64,000 bases of DNA from CAZWRV01 sp964636325 (GCA_964636325.1 CAZWRV010000019.1:1-64000), one strand, 5' to 3'. Shown: positions 1-8,797, counted from the stretch's first letter. The notes: generated from the letters alone by a model not told the origin. Numbers and translations: made by a program.

Positions 1-22
1 GCGCCGGCCCGCCCTTTTCGTT

Positions 23-50
23 TTCAGGATTCCGGGGGCGGAATCCTGAA
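23..50. repeat. 12-bp perfect hairpin at window edge
   Basis: Arms TTCAGGATTCCG (23-34) and CGGAATCCTGAA (39-50) are perfectly complementary around a GGGG loop. It lies 58 bases beyond the 3' end of the minus-strand gene ending at 108. It could act as its terminator, but there is no clear T-run on that strand, so a repeat is equally possible. Confidence 0.5.
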
Positions 51-107
51 CATGACCTGGAAAAAATGCGACACCTGAACTCTGGGAACGCCGGATCCCA
101 GCTCGGC

Positions 108-1349
108 TTATGCCGACTCGGCCAATTCCATCGCAATCTTCGCCCACCTGTCAATCCGCAGAGGATCATTAGCGGTCGTCGAAATGTCCTTCAGTATGAT
201 TTCCCTCCGGTTCCGTTCCGTCTTGGAGAGGAAATTCTTGAGGTAATTTCTTACAAGGGCTTCGTCAAAGGAGCCTGTGGCCAGGTGCGTCGGCGTCGGC
301 TTGAAGGAAAAGACGTAATCTGCGCCGAGGGCTTCGGAAGCCTCATCGATGTCGATCCAGGTGCTCATCGAGACCTTGCGTAGGTTCTTGACCGATTTGA
401 GTATCCCCATTTTCTTGTGCAGGGGCTCGCAGCAGCCATAATAACTGAGGCCGAACCTCTCCATGAGCGGCCTTTCATACTGTAATGCGAACTCCTCGTG
501 CATCTCCGGCGAAACCTCCGAGAATATCTGCGACGTGGAGCAGCCCCACTGCTCGACCGGCGTGACCCTGTGTCCGTCAGGATTTTCAGAAGGCAGTTCG
601 TCCGTGATGCCCATCCCTCCCGAGCCCACGCGCCAGTTGCCGTTCCCGACATCGAGCATTCCGAGCTCGATCTGCCTGTCGAGGACTTCGTGGAGCGCCT
701 TCATAAAGTTGCCGAGAATCCTATGGACAAGCTCCGGCCTGTCATACATGTCCATGTAGAGCTGTTCGATCCCGTACCAGTGGATGATCTGATCCCAAAT
801 CGCATGCCACTGATGGACGATGCCGCGCTTCTTCACCGGCATGACGCCGTCGAAAATCTCGCATGCCTGGACGAAGTTCTTCTCGGTCTGTTCCGAGTCG
901 AAGGAAACCTTGGGGGTCTTTATCTTGTCCGCGTCGGCGATGGAATTGATGACGGGGATGTAGCCGACGTCGCTGCCGTTCTCTTCCCTGTGTAGCTTCT
1001 CAGCTATCCCGTAGTCGGCATAGCTGCTTCCGGGACCTCCGACAATACCCGAATAGAAGACGGGCTCGACAACCATGTCGCATGCGAAGTGATTCCACTG
1101 GTAGAGCTCCATCCGGAGCCTATCCTCGATCCCGCGCATGAATCCGTCCTCGCATTTAAGATCAAGCTCGGGAGAGACTTTCAGCTCATGCCATGGTATC
1201 TCGTTTATCCAGACGAGCGGCCGGACTTTTTCGAGCCTGTTGAGCCGCCGCCACAGCTCGAACTTCTCCTTCTGGACCGGGAGACTTCCGATCTCCGCCT
1301 TCTGCCTGCCCAGCTCCCTCAGAATCCCGATGTCCTTCTGCCTGCTCAT
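108..1349 (-). CDS. Uroporphyrinogen decarboxylase-like (URO-D superfamily) protein
   Basis: A 413-residue cytoplasmic protein of the URO-D/MtaA/CmuA superfamily (TIM barrel). True URO-D decarboxylates uroporphyrinogen III; the MtaA/CmuA branch transfers methyl groups to or from corrinoids using zinc. Family features are the N-terminal RPLVWINEIPWHEL segment and the GLSYYGCCEPLHKKMG segment (about residue 300), where MtaA-type enzymes have the zinc HxCG motif. Here the motif reads G-C-C-E, so neither decarboxylase nor classical methyltransferase activity can be assumed. No heme-synthesis or corrinoid-protein gene is adjacent. Three further superfamily members lie at 50-62 kb. The family call is firm; the reaction is unknown. 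Confidence 0.85.
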   Translation of the reverse strand: MSRQKDIGILRELGRQKAEIGSLPVQKEKFELWRRLNRLEKVRPLVWINEIPWHELKVSPELDLKCEDGFMRGIEDRLRMELYQWNHFACDMVVEPVFYSGIVGGPGSSYADYGIAEKLHREENGSDVGYIPVINSIADADKIKTPKVSFDSEQTEKNFVQACEIFDGVMPVKKRGIVHQWHAIWDQIIHWYGIEQLYMDMYDRPELVHRILGNFMKALHEVLDRQIELGMLDVGNGNWRVGSGGMGITDELPSENPDGHRVTPVEQWGCSTSQIFSEVSPEMHEEFALQYERPLMERFGLSYYGCCEPLHKKMGILKSVKNLRKVSMSTWIDIDEASEALGADYVFSFKPTPTHLATGSFDEALVRNYLKNFLSKTERNRREIILKDISTTANDPLRIDRWAKIAMELAESA

Positions 1350-1457
1350 CCGTATGTTCTCCTTAAATGTTTGATTTCTTCGGCTGGATATTTCGTGTTC
1401 GATATTGGATGTTCAACCCAGCGGATGGAGGGCGGAATTTTTACCCGCCTGGGCGGG

Positions 1458-1634
1458 CTATTCCTCCGATTTAGGATTTTTAAAGCTATCGCCGATCTTT
1501 GCCTTGAGTTTTTCGAGCTCTTCAATCAAATCTTCAACGGCCTTTTCCTTGTATGCCCTGACATGAAAGGAGCCGACAAACTGTTCTGTTTTCAACTCTT
1601 CCGGAATAGACTTTGCGTCCTTCAGTCCGTGGTT
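1458..1634 (-). other. Possible C-terminal coding remnant
   Basis: A 58-codon open stretch on the minus strand runs from an in-frame TGA inside the 1627-1644 hairpin to TAG at 1458-1460. Its translation is lysine- and glutamate-rich (it contains VEDLIEELEKLKAKIG) and looks protein-like, but it has no start codon or ribosome binding site. A CCCGCC/GGCGGG hairpin (1444-1457) lies just beyond the stop. It may be the decayed tail of a gene cut by the adjacent repeats. I do not recognise the family. Confidence 0.25.
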
Positions 1635-1786
1635 TCAACCACGGGAACAGGTATTTCCCAATTCACATTCGTCCTGAAGGGACAATGGAAAATATTTCCT
1701 CCGCCCATTCAGGGCGGGAAATATGTTTGTCGCGCTTTCCTTGGGTTGAAACCCAAGGCTTGATAGAACATAGCCCCTCACGGGGC
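1627..1786. repeat. Cluster of four short hairpins (REP/BIME-like)
   Basis: Four palindromes occur in 160 bp: CCGTGGTT-TC-AACCACGG (1627-1644), an ATATTTCC..CCGCCC / GGGCGGGAAATAT stem (about 1691-1724), CCTTGGGTT-GA-AACCCAAGG (1739-1758) and GCCCC-TCAC-GGGGC (1773-1786). Closely spaced GC-rich palindromes between convergent or tandem genes are the hallmark of REP/BIME clusters. Short reading frames through it are translations of the palindromes. The remaining sequence between 1350 and 1893 shows no gene apart from the possible remnant at 1458-1634. Confidence 0.6.
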
Positions 1787-1893
1787 AGAAAAAACGAATA
1801 TGGTCACGTATCCTCAATTGATAAATTCCAAGCTTCCCGATACTATGGGAAAAAGATATGTGATGACATATCGATCCTGCTATAGATTTAAAG

Positions 1894-1980
1894 TTCAGAT
1901 TTTCGGAGCCCGTCTCCGAAACACCTCAAGAATCATTTACCCAATATTTCCATAATATACGGCAGGCCGGAAAATATGAA
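1894..1980. repeat. TTCAGATTT-terminal element, copy D (87 bp)
   Basis: Begins TTCAGATTTTCGG and ends CCGGAAAATATGAA, the near-complement of its start with one change from AAATCTGAA. Three other copies (9866-9955, 15105-15193, 16644-16733) share the ends and the 87-90 bp length but not the interior. This copy lies 11 bp beyond the murA stop codon. Confidence 0.55.
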
Positions 1981-1991
1981 AATATAGCGCC

Positions 1992-3272
1992 TTAGCGCTC
2001 GGAGGTTCTGATCTTCCCGCCGAGCCTGAGGATTTTCTCCTCGATGTTTTCGTAGCCGCGGCGGACGACGTCTGCGTTGTGGATGACGCTCTGGCCTTTT
2101 GCGCAGAGTGCGGCGATGAGGAGTGCCATTCCTGAGCGGATGTCGGGGCTGGACATTTCCATGCCCCTGAGCTTGGACGGGCCGGAGATTACGACCCTGT
2201 GCGGATCGCAGACGATCGCGTTGGCGCCCATGGAGATGAGGCGGTCGACGAAATACATCCTGCTCTCGAACATCTTCTCGAAGAATAGGACCACGCCCTG
2301 TGCCTGGGTCGCCATGACGATCGTGCAGCTCATCATGTCGGTAGGGTACTGGGGCCATGGGCCGTCGGAGAGGATTGGGATGGCGTTTCCAAAGTCAGGC
2401 TCTATGGCGAGCTTCTGGCCGACCGGCATTCTTATGAATCCGGGATGGAGTTCGAACTTGACTCCGAACCGCTCGAAGATTCTTCTGGTCATCCAGTAAT
2501 GGCTGGGCCTGGTTCCGCGGACGGTCATGCCGCCGCCGGTGGCGGCCGCGAGCGCAAGGAAGCTTCCGGCCTCGATGTGATCCCCGATTATCGTGTGTTC
2601 CGCGCCGTGCAGCTTTTCGACGCCATGGACGGTCATCGTGTTAGTGTGGATGCCTGTGATGTTAGCGCCCATCTTGTTGAGGAGTTCGGCAAGGTTTTGG
2701 ACGTGCGGCTCGGATGCGGCGTTCCTGATTGTCGTCCTGCCCTTCGCCAGGACGGCGGTCATGAGGATGTGTTCGGTGGCGGTGACGCTCGCCTCGTCGA
2801 AGAAGATATCCTTGCCCTCAAGCCCTTTTGACTCAAGAACATATGGGGGCTCCTCCGACTGCAGGACGGCGCCGAGGGATTTTAGCCCGTAGAAATGGGC
2901 GTCGAGACGGCGGCGTCCGATGACGTCGCCGCCTGGCGGATGGAACTTCACTTTCCCGCAGCGGGCCAGGATCGGACCGGCGAACAGTATGGAAGTCCTT
3001 GTCTTGGAACAAAGTTCCTGCGGGATCTCCGAGCTTTTGACGGCGGCGGCCTTCAGTTTTGCGACGGAGCCGCTGAAGGACACCGAGACGCCGAGCGCGT
3101 CCGCTATCCTCAGCATGTTGTCAACGTCGAGGATGTGCGGGACGTTCTTGAGCGTCAGCTCCTGGTCGGTGAGCAGAGAGGCGGCGATCATCGGCAGGAC
3201 CGCATTCTTGTTGCCGGAAACAGTAATTTCGCCAGATAGCGGCGTCCCGCCTTCGACCATGAAGCTTTTCAT
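1992..3272 (-). CDS. murA: UDP-N-acetylglucosamine 1-carboxyvinyltransferase MurA
   Basis: Catalyses the first committed step of peptidoglycan synthesis, transferring enolpyruvate from PEP to UDP-GlcNAc in the cytoplasm. The 426-residue length is normal for the family. The SGNKNAVLP loop carries the catalytic Lys22. Also present are the PTDM segment (substrate Asp) and VRRGYENIEEK near the C-terminus (Arg397 region of E. coli). The active-site loop reads PPGGDVIGRRRLD, so position 116 is Asp where E. coli has Cys115. Cys-to-Asp at this site is known in Chlamydia and Mycobacterium and makes MurA insensitive to fosfomycin. The FHA gene lies 13 bp upstream on the same strand, so the two are probably cotranscribed. 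Confidence 0.95.
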   Translation of the reverse strand: MKSFMVEGGTPLSGEITVSGNKNAVLPMIAASLLTDQELTLKNVPHILDVDNMLRIADALGVSVSFSGSVAKLKAAAVKSSEIPQELCSKTRTSILFAGPILARCGKVKFHPPGGDVIGRRRLDAHFYGLKSLGAVLQSEEPPYVLESKGLEGKDIFFDEASVTATEHILMTAVLAKGRTTIRNAASEPHVQNLAELLNKMGANITGIHTNTMTVHGVEKLHGAEHTIIGDHIEAGSFLALAAATGGGMTVRGTRPSHYWMTRRIFERFGVKFELHPGFIRMPVGQKLAIEPDFGNAIPILSDGPWPQYPTDMMSCTIVMATQAQGVVLFFEKMFESRMYFVDRLISMGANAIVCDPHRVVISGPSKLRGMEMSSPDIRSGMALLIAALCAKGQSVIHNADVVRRGYENIEEKILRLGGKIRTSER

Positions 3273-3285
3273 TTCCGGCAGTTCC

Positions 3286-4374
3286 TCAGGGGGTGAGTTC
3301 GGAAAGCCTGGGATCGGAGTAGCAGAGCAGGAACTTGACGTCGGCGAAGTCGATGATGTCGCCAGGCCAGACGGTCTTCATGCCGATCTTGTCGCCGTTG
3401 ACGAATGTCCCATTGGTGCTCTTGCAGTCGACCAGCTTGATGCAGTTCTCATACCTTATTATCTGTGCGTGCTGCTTTGATATCGAGCCGCTCCCGATGG
3501 AGATGTCGTTCTCCTCGGTGCGCCCGACATACATCGAGCTCTTCCTGGGGTCGATTGCGATGAAGACGCCTGCGGAGTTGTCCTCCTCTATGAGCAGAAG
3601 GCCGAGGTGTTCGTGCGGCTTGACGCCGGAGCCGGGCTCAGGGGTCTGGCCGGCGTCCGCGATCTCCGCGGTGAACTGATGCCCGCAGAGCATGAAGCTC
3701 TTGTTCTGCCTGAGATCTATTGGCAGCTTCTGGCCGGTGGCGCCCGTCAGAAGCTCGCTGCTGTGGAACGGCTGCAGGTAGACATCGTTACCGATGCGGC
3801 TGATGACCGCCGCGAAGTCGGCGCCCGGCATGTGGAGGTCGGCGATCGGGCTGCCTCCGATCAGGACCGAATTAGTCAGGTTGAAGGTCAGCTCCGCGTC
3901 CTTGGCCTTCAAAGAGACCTTAAGCCCCTTGTTGACAGGATGTGGAAGGAACTTCTCGCCGCGCGTGGAGAGCAGGAGTGTGTTGTCCCCAGACTGGACG
4001 AGGCAGAATCCGCCCGCGGAGATGATCTCCTGGTTTTTCGAAATGCCGTTGAAGCAGATGGTTCCGGTGTTGCCCGACTTCAGCGCAATCCAGTTGCCCT
4101 TTATAGCCTGGCATACAAGCTGGGCGGTCAGGTTGCGTCCGTCGGAGGATTTCGAGGGTTTGAGCGGCAAGTCGTTCTTCTCCCGGTCCTCCCCGAACTT
4201 GACAGTCAGCCTGTCCTTGGGTATCTTGCTGGAGTCCCATTTGTTGCCGGCCCAGGTGAACACTTTCAGTTCCGGAATACCTATCGAGACAGGCTTTCTG
4301 GCCGGGAAATATCTGTCAGTCACCTCCCCCGAGAAGGTCTTCCTTGCCAATCCTGGCTGCGCGCCTGCCTGCAT
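3286..4374 (-). CDS. FHA-domain protein
   Basis: About 362 residues from the ATG at 4374, preferred because AACAGG lies upstream at reasonable spacing; a TTG at 4431 would add 19 residues of non-conserved sequence. The C-terminal 100 residues form a canonical FHA phosphothreonine-binding domain with VGRTEENDI, SISKQHAQI and STNGTFVNG. An earlier segment (LIGGSPIADLHMPGADFAAVI) resembles a second, degenerate FHA domain lacking the key Arg and Asn. There is no signal peptide, so it is probably a cytoplasmic scaffold reading Ser/Thr kinase signals; no kinase gene is in the window. It sits 13 bp before murA, which suggests coupling to cell-envelope growth (inference). Confidence 0.8.
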   Translation of the reverse strand: MQAGAQPGLARKTFSGEVTDRYFPARKPVSIGIPELKVFTWAGNKWDSSKIPKDRLTVKFGEDREKNDLPLKPSKSSDGRNLTAQLVCQAIKGNWIALKSGNTGTICFNGISKNQEIISAGGFCLVQSGDNTLLLSTRGEKFLPHPVNKGLKVSLKAKDAELTFNLTNSVLIGGSPIADLHMPGADFAAVISRIGNDVYLQPFHSSELLTGATGQKLPIDLRQNKSFMLCGHQFTAEIADAGQTPEPGSGVKPHEHLGLLLIEEDNSAGVFIAIDPRKSSMYVGRTEENDISIGSGSISKQHAQIIRYENCIKLVDCKSTNGTFVNGDKIGMKTVWPGDIIDFADVKFLLCYSDPRLSELTP

Positions 4375-4577
4375 ATTGTGCCTGTTCTCCCGGCTGTTCC
4401 CATATGTTGTGTGAAAAGTGCAAACGACCAAAGCATGTTAAGCACAATATATACCAGAATTGCATAAAAATAATATTGCTTATTGAAAAATCGCGATGAT
4501 TTGTTATTATATGTGGTCTTTTTTGTCGGCATCGGATTTCAACCAGATCAACTTTTAAAAATAAGGAGTTGTTGCAA

Positions 4578-7010
4578 ATGTTTTCGGCGCGGAATCTCTG
4601 GATGGGGCTATTGGCGCTGTCGGCGGTTTTTTCGGGGACTGCTCTGACGGCGGGGGAGGCGGACATCAAGCTTCCGGACCTGCTTAAGACCTCGTTTTCG
4701 GTCTTCGGCAACGAAATCGGGGGGATGCATCTGCTCTGGTTCGGCATAGTCGTCTGCGCCATCGGCGTGGTTTTCGGCTGGATACAGTATCAGCAGACTA
4801 AGAACATGCCCGTGCATGACTGCATGAGCAGCGTCTCCGGCACGATCTGGGAGACATGCAAGACATATCTTTTGCAGCAGGGCAAGCTTCTTGTCGTGCT
4901 TTGGTTCCTGATCTTCCTTTGCATGGTATACTATTTCGGGATACTCCAGCGGAAGGGCGTCGGCGACATCTTTGTAATCGTGCTCTGCTCCATCCTCGGG
5001 ATACTTGGCTCCTACGGCGTGGCCTGGTTCGGGATCAGGATCAACACGCAGGCGAACTCGCGCTCGGCCTTCGCCGCGCTGCGTGGCACGCCCTGGCAGG
5101 CGCTGGCGATACCGATGAAGTCGGGGATGAGCGTCGGACTGCTGCTGGTCAGCGTCGAACTCTTCTTCATGATCTGCATCCTGGCGTTCCTTCCGAAGGA
5201 GATCGTCGGCCCCTGCTTCATAGGCTTTGCGATCGGCGAATCGCTCGGCGCGAGCGCGCTGAGGATCTGCGGTGGAATCTTCACCAAGATCGCGGACATC
5301 GGTTCCGACCTCATGAAGATCGTGTTCCATCTGCCCGAGGACGATCCGAAGAACCCCGGCGTGATAGCCGACTGCACTGGCGACAACGCTGGCGACAGCG
5401 TCGGGCCGACGGCCGACGGCTTCGAGACCTACGGCGTCACGGGCGTCGCGCTCATAGCCTTTTTGGCGCTGGCGCTCTCGGGCAATCCGGACATGTGCGG
5501 CAAGCTCATCATCTGGATATTCTTCATGAGGATACTGATGATCCTCACCTCCCTTGTGTCCTACTTCATCAATGAGAAGATAATGGCCGCCAAATACAGC
5601 GGCACCAAGGAGTTCGACGCCGAGGTTCCGCTCACCTCGCTGGTCTGGATCACCTCCGCGATTTCCGTCGCCGTCACGTTCCTCGCGAGCTATGTGCTGC
5701 TCCATCCGCTCACGGAGTACCCGAACCTTTGGTGGGTCCTTTCGGTCATCATAAGCTGCGGCACGCTGGCCGGCGCGCTTATTCCCGAATTCACAAAGGT
5801 TTTCACAAGCACCAACTCCAAGCATGTGAAGGAGGTCGTGACCTCCGCGAAGCAGGGCGGCGCCTCGCTTGACATCCTCTCCGGGTTCGTTGCGGGCAAC
5901 TTCTCGGCCTTCTGGGAGGGGCTGCTCATCCTGGCGCTGATGCTTGTGGCCTACATGTTCTCGATGAACGACGATCTTGTGAAGCTCATGCCGGCGGACT
6001 ACAATTTTGCCGCCCCGATCTTCGCGTTCGGGCTGGTGGCGTTCGGCTTTCTAGGGATGGGGCCTGTGACGATCGCGGTCGACAGCTTCGGGCCTGTTTC
6101 GGACAACGCCCAGTCCGTCTACGAGCTCAGCCAGATCGAGTCCAGGGAGGGCATCAAGGAGGACATCAAGGCCAAGTTCGGATTCGAGCCCGACTTCGAG
6201 AACGCGAAGCTCTGCCTGGAGAAGAACGACGGCGCGGGCAACACATTCAAGGCGACCGCGAAGCCGGTGCTCATCGGCACGGCCGTCGTCGGCGCGACCA
6301 CTATGGTCTTCGGAATCATCATGCTCCTCGAGAACATCAACCACAACGTCGTCACGAAGCTCAGCCTTGTCCAGCCCGAGACCATCCTCGGCCTCCTCCT
6401 CGGCGGCGCCGTTATCTACTGGTTCACGGGCGCGTCGACCCAGGCGGTGGTGACCGGCGCATACAGGGCGGTGGTCTACATCAAGGAGAACATCAAGCTC
6501 GACGCCTCGACCGCGTCGATCAAGGACAGCAAGGAGGTCGTCAGGATCTGCACACTCTACGCGCAGAAGGGGATGTTCAACATCTTCATCGCGATATTCT
6601 GCTTCGCGCTCGCCCTGCCGTTCTTCAACCCATACTTCTTCATCGGCTACCTGATCGGCATAGCCTTCTTCGGCCTCTACCAGGCGATATTCATGGCCAA
6701 TGCGGGCGGCGCCTGGGACAACGCCAAGAAGATCGTCGAGGTGGACCTCCGTGCCAAGAACACGCCTCTCCACGAGGCGTCGGTCGTAGGCGACACGGTC
6801 GGCGACCCCTTCAAGGACACCTCTTCGGTCGCGATGAACCCGGTAATCAAGTTCACGACGCTCTTTGGACTGCTCGCGGTGGAGATCGCCGTCACGATGG
6901 ATGACGTCAAGCTCAAGCAGGGAATCGGATTCTTCCTCTTCATCGTCGCGCTGATCTTCGTCTACAGATCCTTCTATTCGATGAGGATACCGGAGGAGAA
7001 GCAGCAATAA
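4578..7010 (+). CDS. hppA: Membrane-bound ion-translocating pyrophosphatase
   Basis: Hydrolyses PPi and pumps H+ or Na+ across the membrane. About 810 residues with roughly 15-16 hydrophobic segments. The start ATG at 4578 follows AAGGAGTT; the first ~25 residues (LWMGLLALSAVFSGTALTAG) look like a signal peptide. The PPi-site loop PEDDPKNPGVIADCTGDNAG runs into DSVGPTADGFETYG: all Mg/PPi aspartates are kept, but the usual DNVGDCAGMAAD text is diverged. GNTFKATAK carries Lys where K+-dependent enzymes have Ala, so it should be K+-independent. A second Asp-rich loop (GDTVGDPFKDTSSVAMN) closes the active site near the C-terminus. The transported ion cannot be read from sequence with certainty. 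Confidence 0.93.
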   Translation: MFSARNLWMGLLALSAVFSGTALTAGEADIKLPDLLKTSFSVFGNEIGGMHLLWFGIVVCAIGVVFGWIQYQQTKNMPVHDCMSSVSGTIWETCKTYLLQQGKLLVVLWFLIFLCMVYYFGILQRKGVGDIFVIVLCSILGILGSYGVAWFGIRINTQANSRSAFAALRGTPWQALAIPMKSGMSVGLLLVSVELFFMICILAFLPKEIVGPCFIGFAIGESLGASALRICGGIFTKIADIGSDLMKIVFHLPEDDPKNPGVIADCTGDNAGDSVGPTADGFETYGVTGVALIAFLALALSGNPDMCGKLIIWIFFMRILMILTSLVSYFINEKIMAAKYSGTKEFDAEVPLTSLVWITSAISVAVTFLASYVLLHPLTEYPNLWWVLSVIISCGTLAGALIPEFTKVFTSTNSKHVKEVVTSAKQGGASLDILSGFVAGNFSAFWEGLLILALMLVAYMFSMNDDLVKLMPADYNFAAPIFAFGLVAFGFLGMGPVTIAVDSFGPVSDNAQSVYELSQIESREGIKEDIKAKFGFEPDFENAKLCLEKNDGAGNTFKATAKPVLIGTAVVGATTMVFGIIMLLENINHNVVTKLSLVQPETILGLLLGGAVIYWFTGASTQAVVTGAYRAVVYIKENIKLDASTASIKDSKEVVRICTLYAQKGMFNIFIAIFCFALALPFFNPYFFIGYLIGIAFFGLYQAIFMANAGGAWDNAKKIVEVDLRAKNTPLHEASVVGDTVGDPFKDTSSVAMNPVIKFTTLFGLLAVEIAVTMDDVKLKQGIGFFLFIVALIFVYRSFYSMRIPEEKQQ

Positions 7011-7153
7011 AGCAGGCGGTCCAGGTCGGTGGCCGGCCAAGCGGAGTCCGCCGGACGGCGGACTCTTCCGGCGTTTATGGAAAAGTCCGCGCCGAGGCGA
7101 AGAGAATACTCGGGAAGCTCCCCGGCTGCCATGACTGGGATCACACTTCAAGG

Positions 7154-7711
7154 GTGCTCCACAACGCGCTCATCATAGCCGGATCGTTCAAGACCGCCGA
7201 CCGCCGTGTCGTCGAACTCGCCGCCCTCCTGCACGACATCGCGCGTCCAGAGGAGTTCAGATCGGGCGGCAAGGTCTGCCACGCGGAAAAGGGCGCGGAA
7301 AAGGCCGTCCGCATCCTCAGGAAGTGCGGGCTGCGCGATGAAAGGCTCATCGACGCGGTGTCCGAATGCGTGGGCCGGCACAGGTACCGCGGCAGGCTGA
7401 AGCCTGAAACCCTGGAGCAGAGGATACTCTTCGACGCGGACAAGCTTGACTGCATAGGGGCCGTGGGTGTCGGACGGGCCTTCCACTTCGCAGGCAGGCT
7501 CGGCGCCAAGCTGCACAATACCGAGGAGGCCGCCCTGAAATCCTCCGCATACAGCAGGGAGGACACCGCCTTCCGGGAATACCTCGTAAAGCTCAGGAAC
7601 GTCCACCGCAGGATGACGACCGCACCCGGCAGAAGGCTCGCCCGGCGCAGATACATCATTATGAAGAACTTCTTCGACGAACTCAACGGCGAAGTCTTCG
7701 GCAGGAAATAA
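7154..7711 (+). CDS. HD-domain phosphohydrolase (5' end uncertain, probable frameshift)
   Basis: HD-superfamily metal-dependent phosphohydrolase with LLHDIARPEE, the KGAEKAVRILRKCGL helix and the LFDADKLDCIGAVGVGRAF segment typical of YedJ/PgpH-like small HD proteins. The GTG at 7154 is the first formal start, but it drops the first metal ligand: the codons just upstream (7130-7153) encode H-D-W-D-H-T-S-R, the expected first HD His. The open frame extends upstream with no ATG, GTG or TTG. ATG at 7077 would join this frame if the A4 run at 7081-7084 held one more A, giving M-E-K-V-R-A-E-A-K. So this is either a frameshift (real or sequencing error) or a non-standard start. It follows hppA directly. 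Confidence 0.75.
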   Translation: MLHNALIIAGSFKTADRRVVELAALLHDIARPEEFRSGGKVCHAEKGAEKAVRILRKCGLRDERLIDAVSECVGRHRYRGRLKPETLEQRILFDADKLDCIGAVGVGRAFHFAGRLGAKLHNTEEAALKSSAYSREDTAFREYLVKLRNVHRRMTTAPGRRLARRRYIIMKNFFDELNGEVFGRK

Positions 7712-7767
7712 TTTCACCACGGGCGTCACGGCGTCAAGAAGTCATAATATAAAGAGCCGATTTCAAA

Positions 7768-8442
7768 ATGGACCTGCAGATCCAGAGCGACGCCCATGAA
7801 CACGGCAGAAGCAGGGAGCTCTTCCTCCTCTACCTGGCCGTAAACAGGATTTTCTGGGGCATGGCTGCGACATTCGCATATGTCTACCTGCGCTTCCTGA
7901 TCGAACTTGCCCCCGTGCCGCTGATGCGCTATGTCTTCATTGTTCCGGCATCTGTGATTCTCGTGTCGGCGGCCATGATCCCCTCGGGCATTTTCGCCTG
8001 CCCCCGCTGGAACAGGCTTGTCGCGGTCATACGTGGCTCCGCTGCGGCGGCATTCCTCCTGTCTCCCTTCTGGACCTGGTGGAACAGCGCGCCCGACAGC
8101 GCCTACTGCACGGCCAACATGATTCTGCTATGCGGGGCCTCCCTGCTGTTCATGAACCTCCTGAACTCCTGCGTGATATTCCTCTCCGGCGAATTGGGAT
8201 TCGGCTGGACCATGGCGCTGGCGAAGTGCGCCAGGTTCGCGCTGATCTATCTGTCGCTGCCCTGCCTGGTCGCCTTCGCCATGCTCGTCGCCGCCGGCAG
8301 ATATCCGGGCTCGGTCATAGTCCAGATGGTGGCGATGATGGAGCCATGGAAGATCATCATATGCCTGTTACCGGCATTCATGGCGCTCGCCGCGCTCTAC
8401 TCCTTCAAATGGAACCTTCGCAAGGCTGCATGGAGGATGTGA
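7768..8442 (+). CDS. Hypothetical multi-pass membrane protein
   Basis: 224 residues with six to seven hydrophobic segments (for example VPLMRYVFIVPASVILVSAA and ALIYLSLPCLVAFAMLVAAG) and a basic C-terminal tail (FKWNLRKAAWRM). ATG at 7768; no strong ribosome binding site is visible (GAGCC upstream). It lies 56 bp downstream of the HD gene on the same strand and may be cotranscribed. I do not recognise the family; no catalytic motif stands out. Confidence 0.65.
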   Translation: MDLQIQSDAHEHGRSRELFLLYLAVNRIFWGMAATFAYVYLRFLIELAPVPLMRYVFIVPASVILVSAAMIPSGIFACPRWNRLVAVIRGSAAAAFLLSPFWTWWNSAPDSAYCTANMILLCGASLLFMNLLNSCVIFLSGELGFGWTMALAKCARFALIYLSLPCLVAFAMLVAAGRYPGSVIVQMVAMMEPWKIIICLLPAFMALAALYSFKWNLRKAAWRM

Positions 8443-8604
8443 GGACGCGGTCCGGCCGTAAGCCGCGACGACGGCGTCTCCTGGAACTGGCTCGCCACAG
8501 AGGCAGTGGCCGCTCTCCCGAATTCCCGTTGAATGCGGGTGTTTTTTTGGTTAAATATGCCTCTTCTTGGTGTTTATCATAAGAACTGAAGGGCCGAAAT
8601 TCCT

Positions 8605-8628
8605 AAGCCCAGCCCATCGGGCTGGGTT
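8605..8628. repeat. 10-bp hairpin (possible terminator element)
   Basis: AGCCCAGCCC and GGGCTGGGTT pair around an ATC loop about 160 bp after the membrane-protein gene. There is no T-run, so it is either a weak terminator or part of the repeat-rich 8443-9013 interval, which holds no gene. Confidence 0.4.
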
Positions 8629-8728
8629 ACGGACATACAATAATTTCAAGCCTTGAAGTGACGTAATAAACATATAAGAAGAGAAGATGCGTAAGCGTTA
8701 AGCTGGTATACGCGCCTGATACAGGTTT

Positions 8729-8797
8729 TGCGAAGTATGCCGCTTTCGCCGAAAGCGGCACTGGCGACTTCGGCGAAGTCGCCATACTCCGCTTGCG
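8729..8797. repeat. Nested three-way-junction palindrome
   Basis: Two perfect hairpins, TGCCGCTTTCG/CGAAAGCGGCA (8738-8760) and TGGCGACTTC/GAAGTCGCCA (8762-8784), are enclosed by an outer GCGAAGTATG/CATACTCCGC pairing with one mismatch. The fold is a three-way junction like the GAAACT...AGTTTC repeats at 35.8 and 60.7 kb, but the sequence differs. It lies in the gene-free 8443-9013 interval. Confidence 0.55.

Noticed and set aside
1635..1817. Short minus-strand frame over the hairpin block
   Set aside because: It is a translation of the palindromes and has no ribosome binding site.
4608..5825. 405-codon minus-strand frame antisense to hppA
   Set aside because: The hppA frame carries conserved motifs; the antisense translation is rich in Arg, Asp and Glu without structure.
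6051..7151. 366-codon minus-strand frame antisense to the 3' part of hppA
   Set aside because: Shadow of hppA; composition typical of antisense frames in GC-rich genes.
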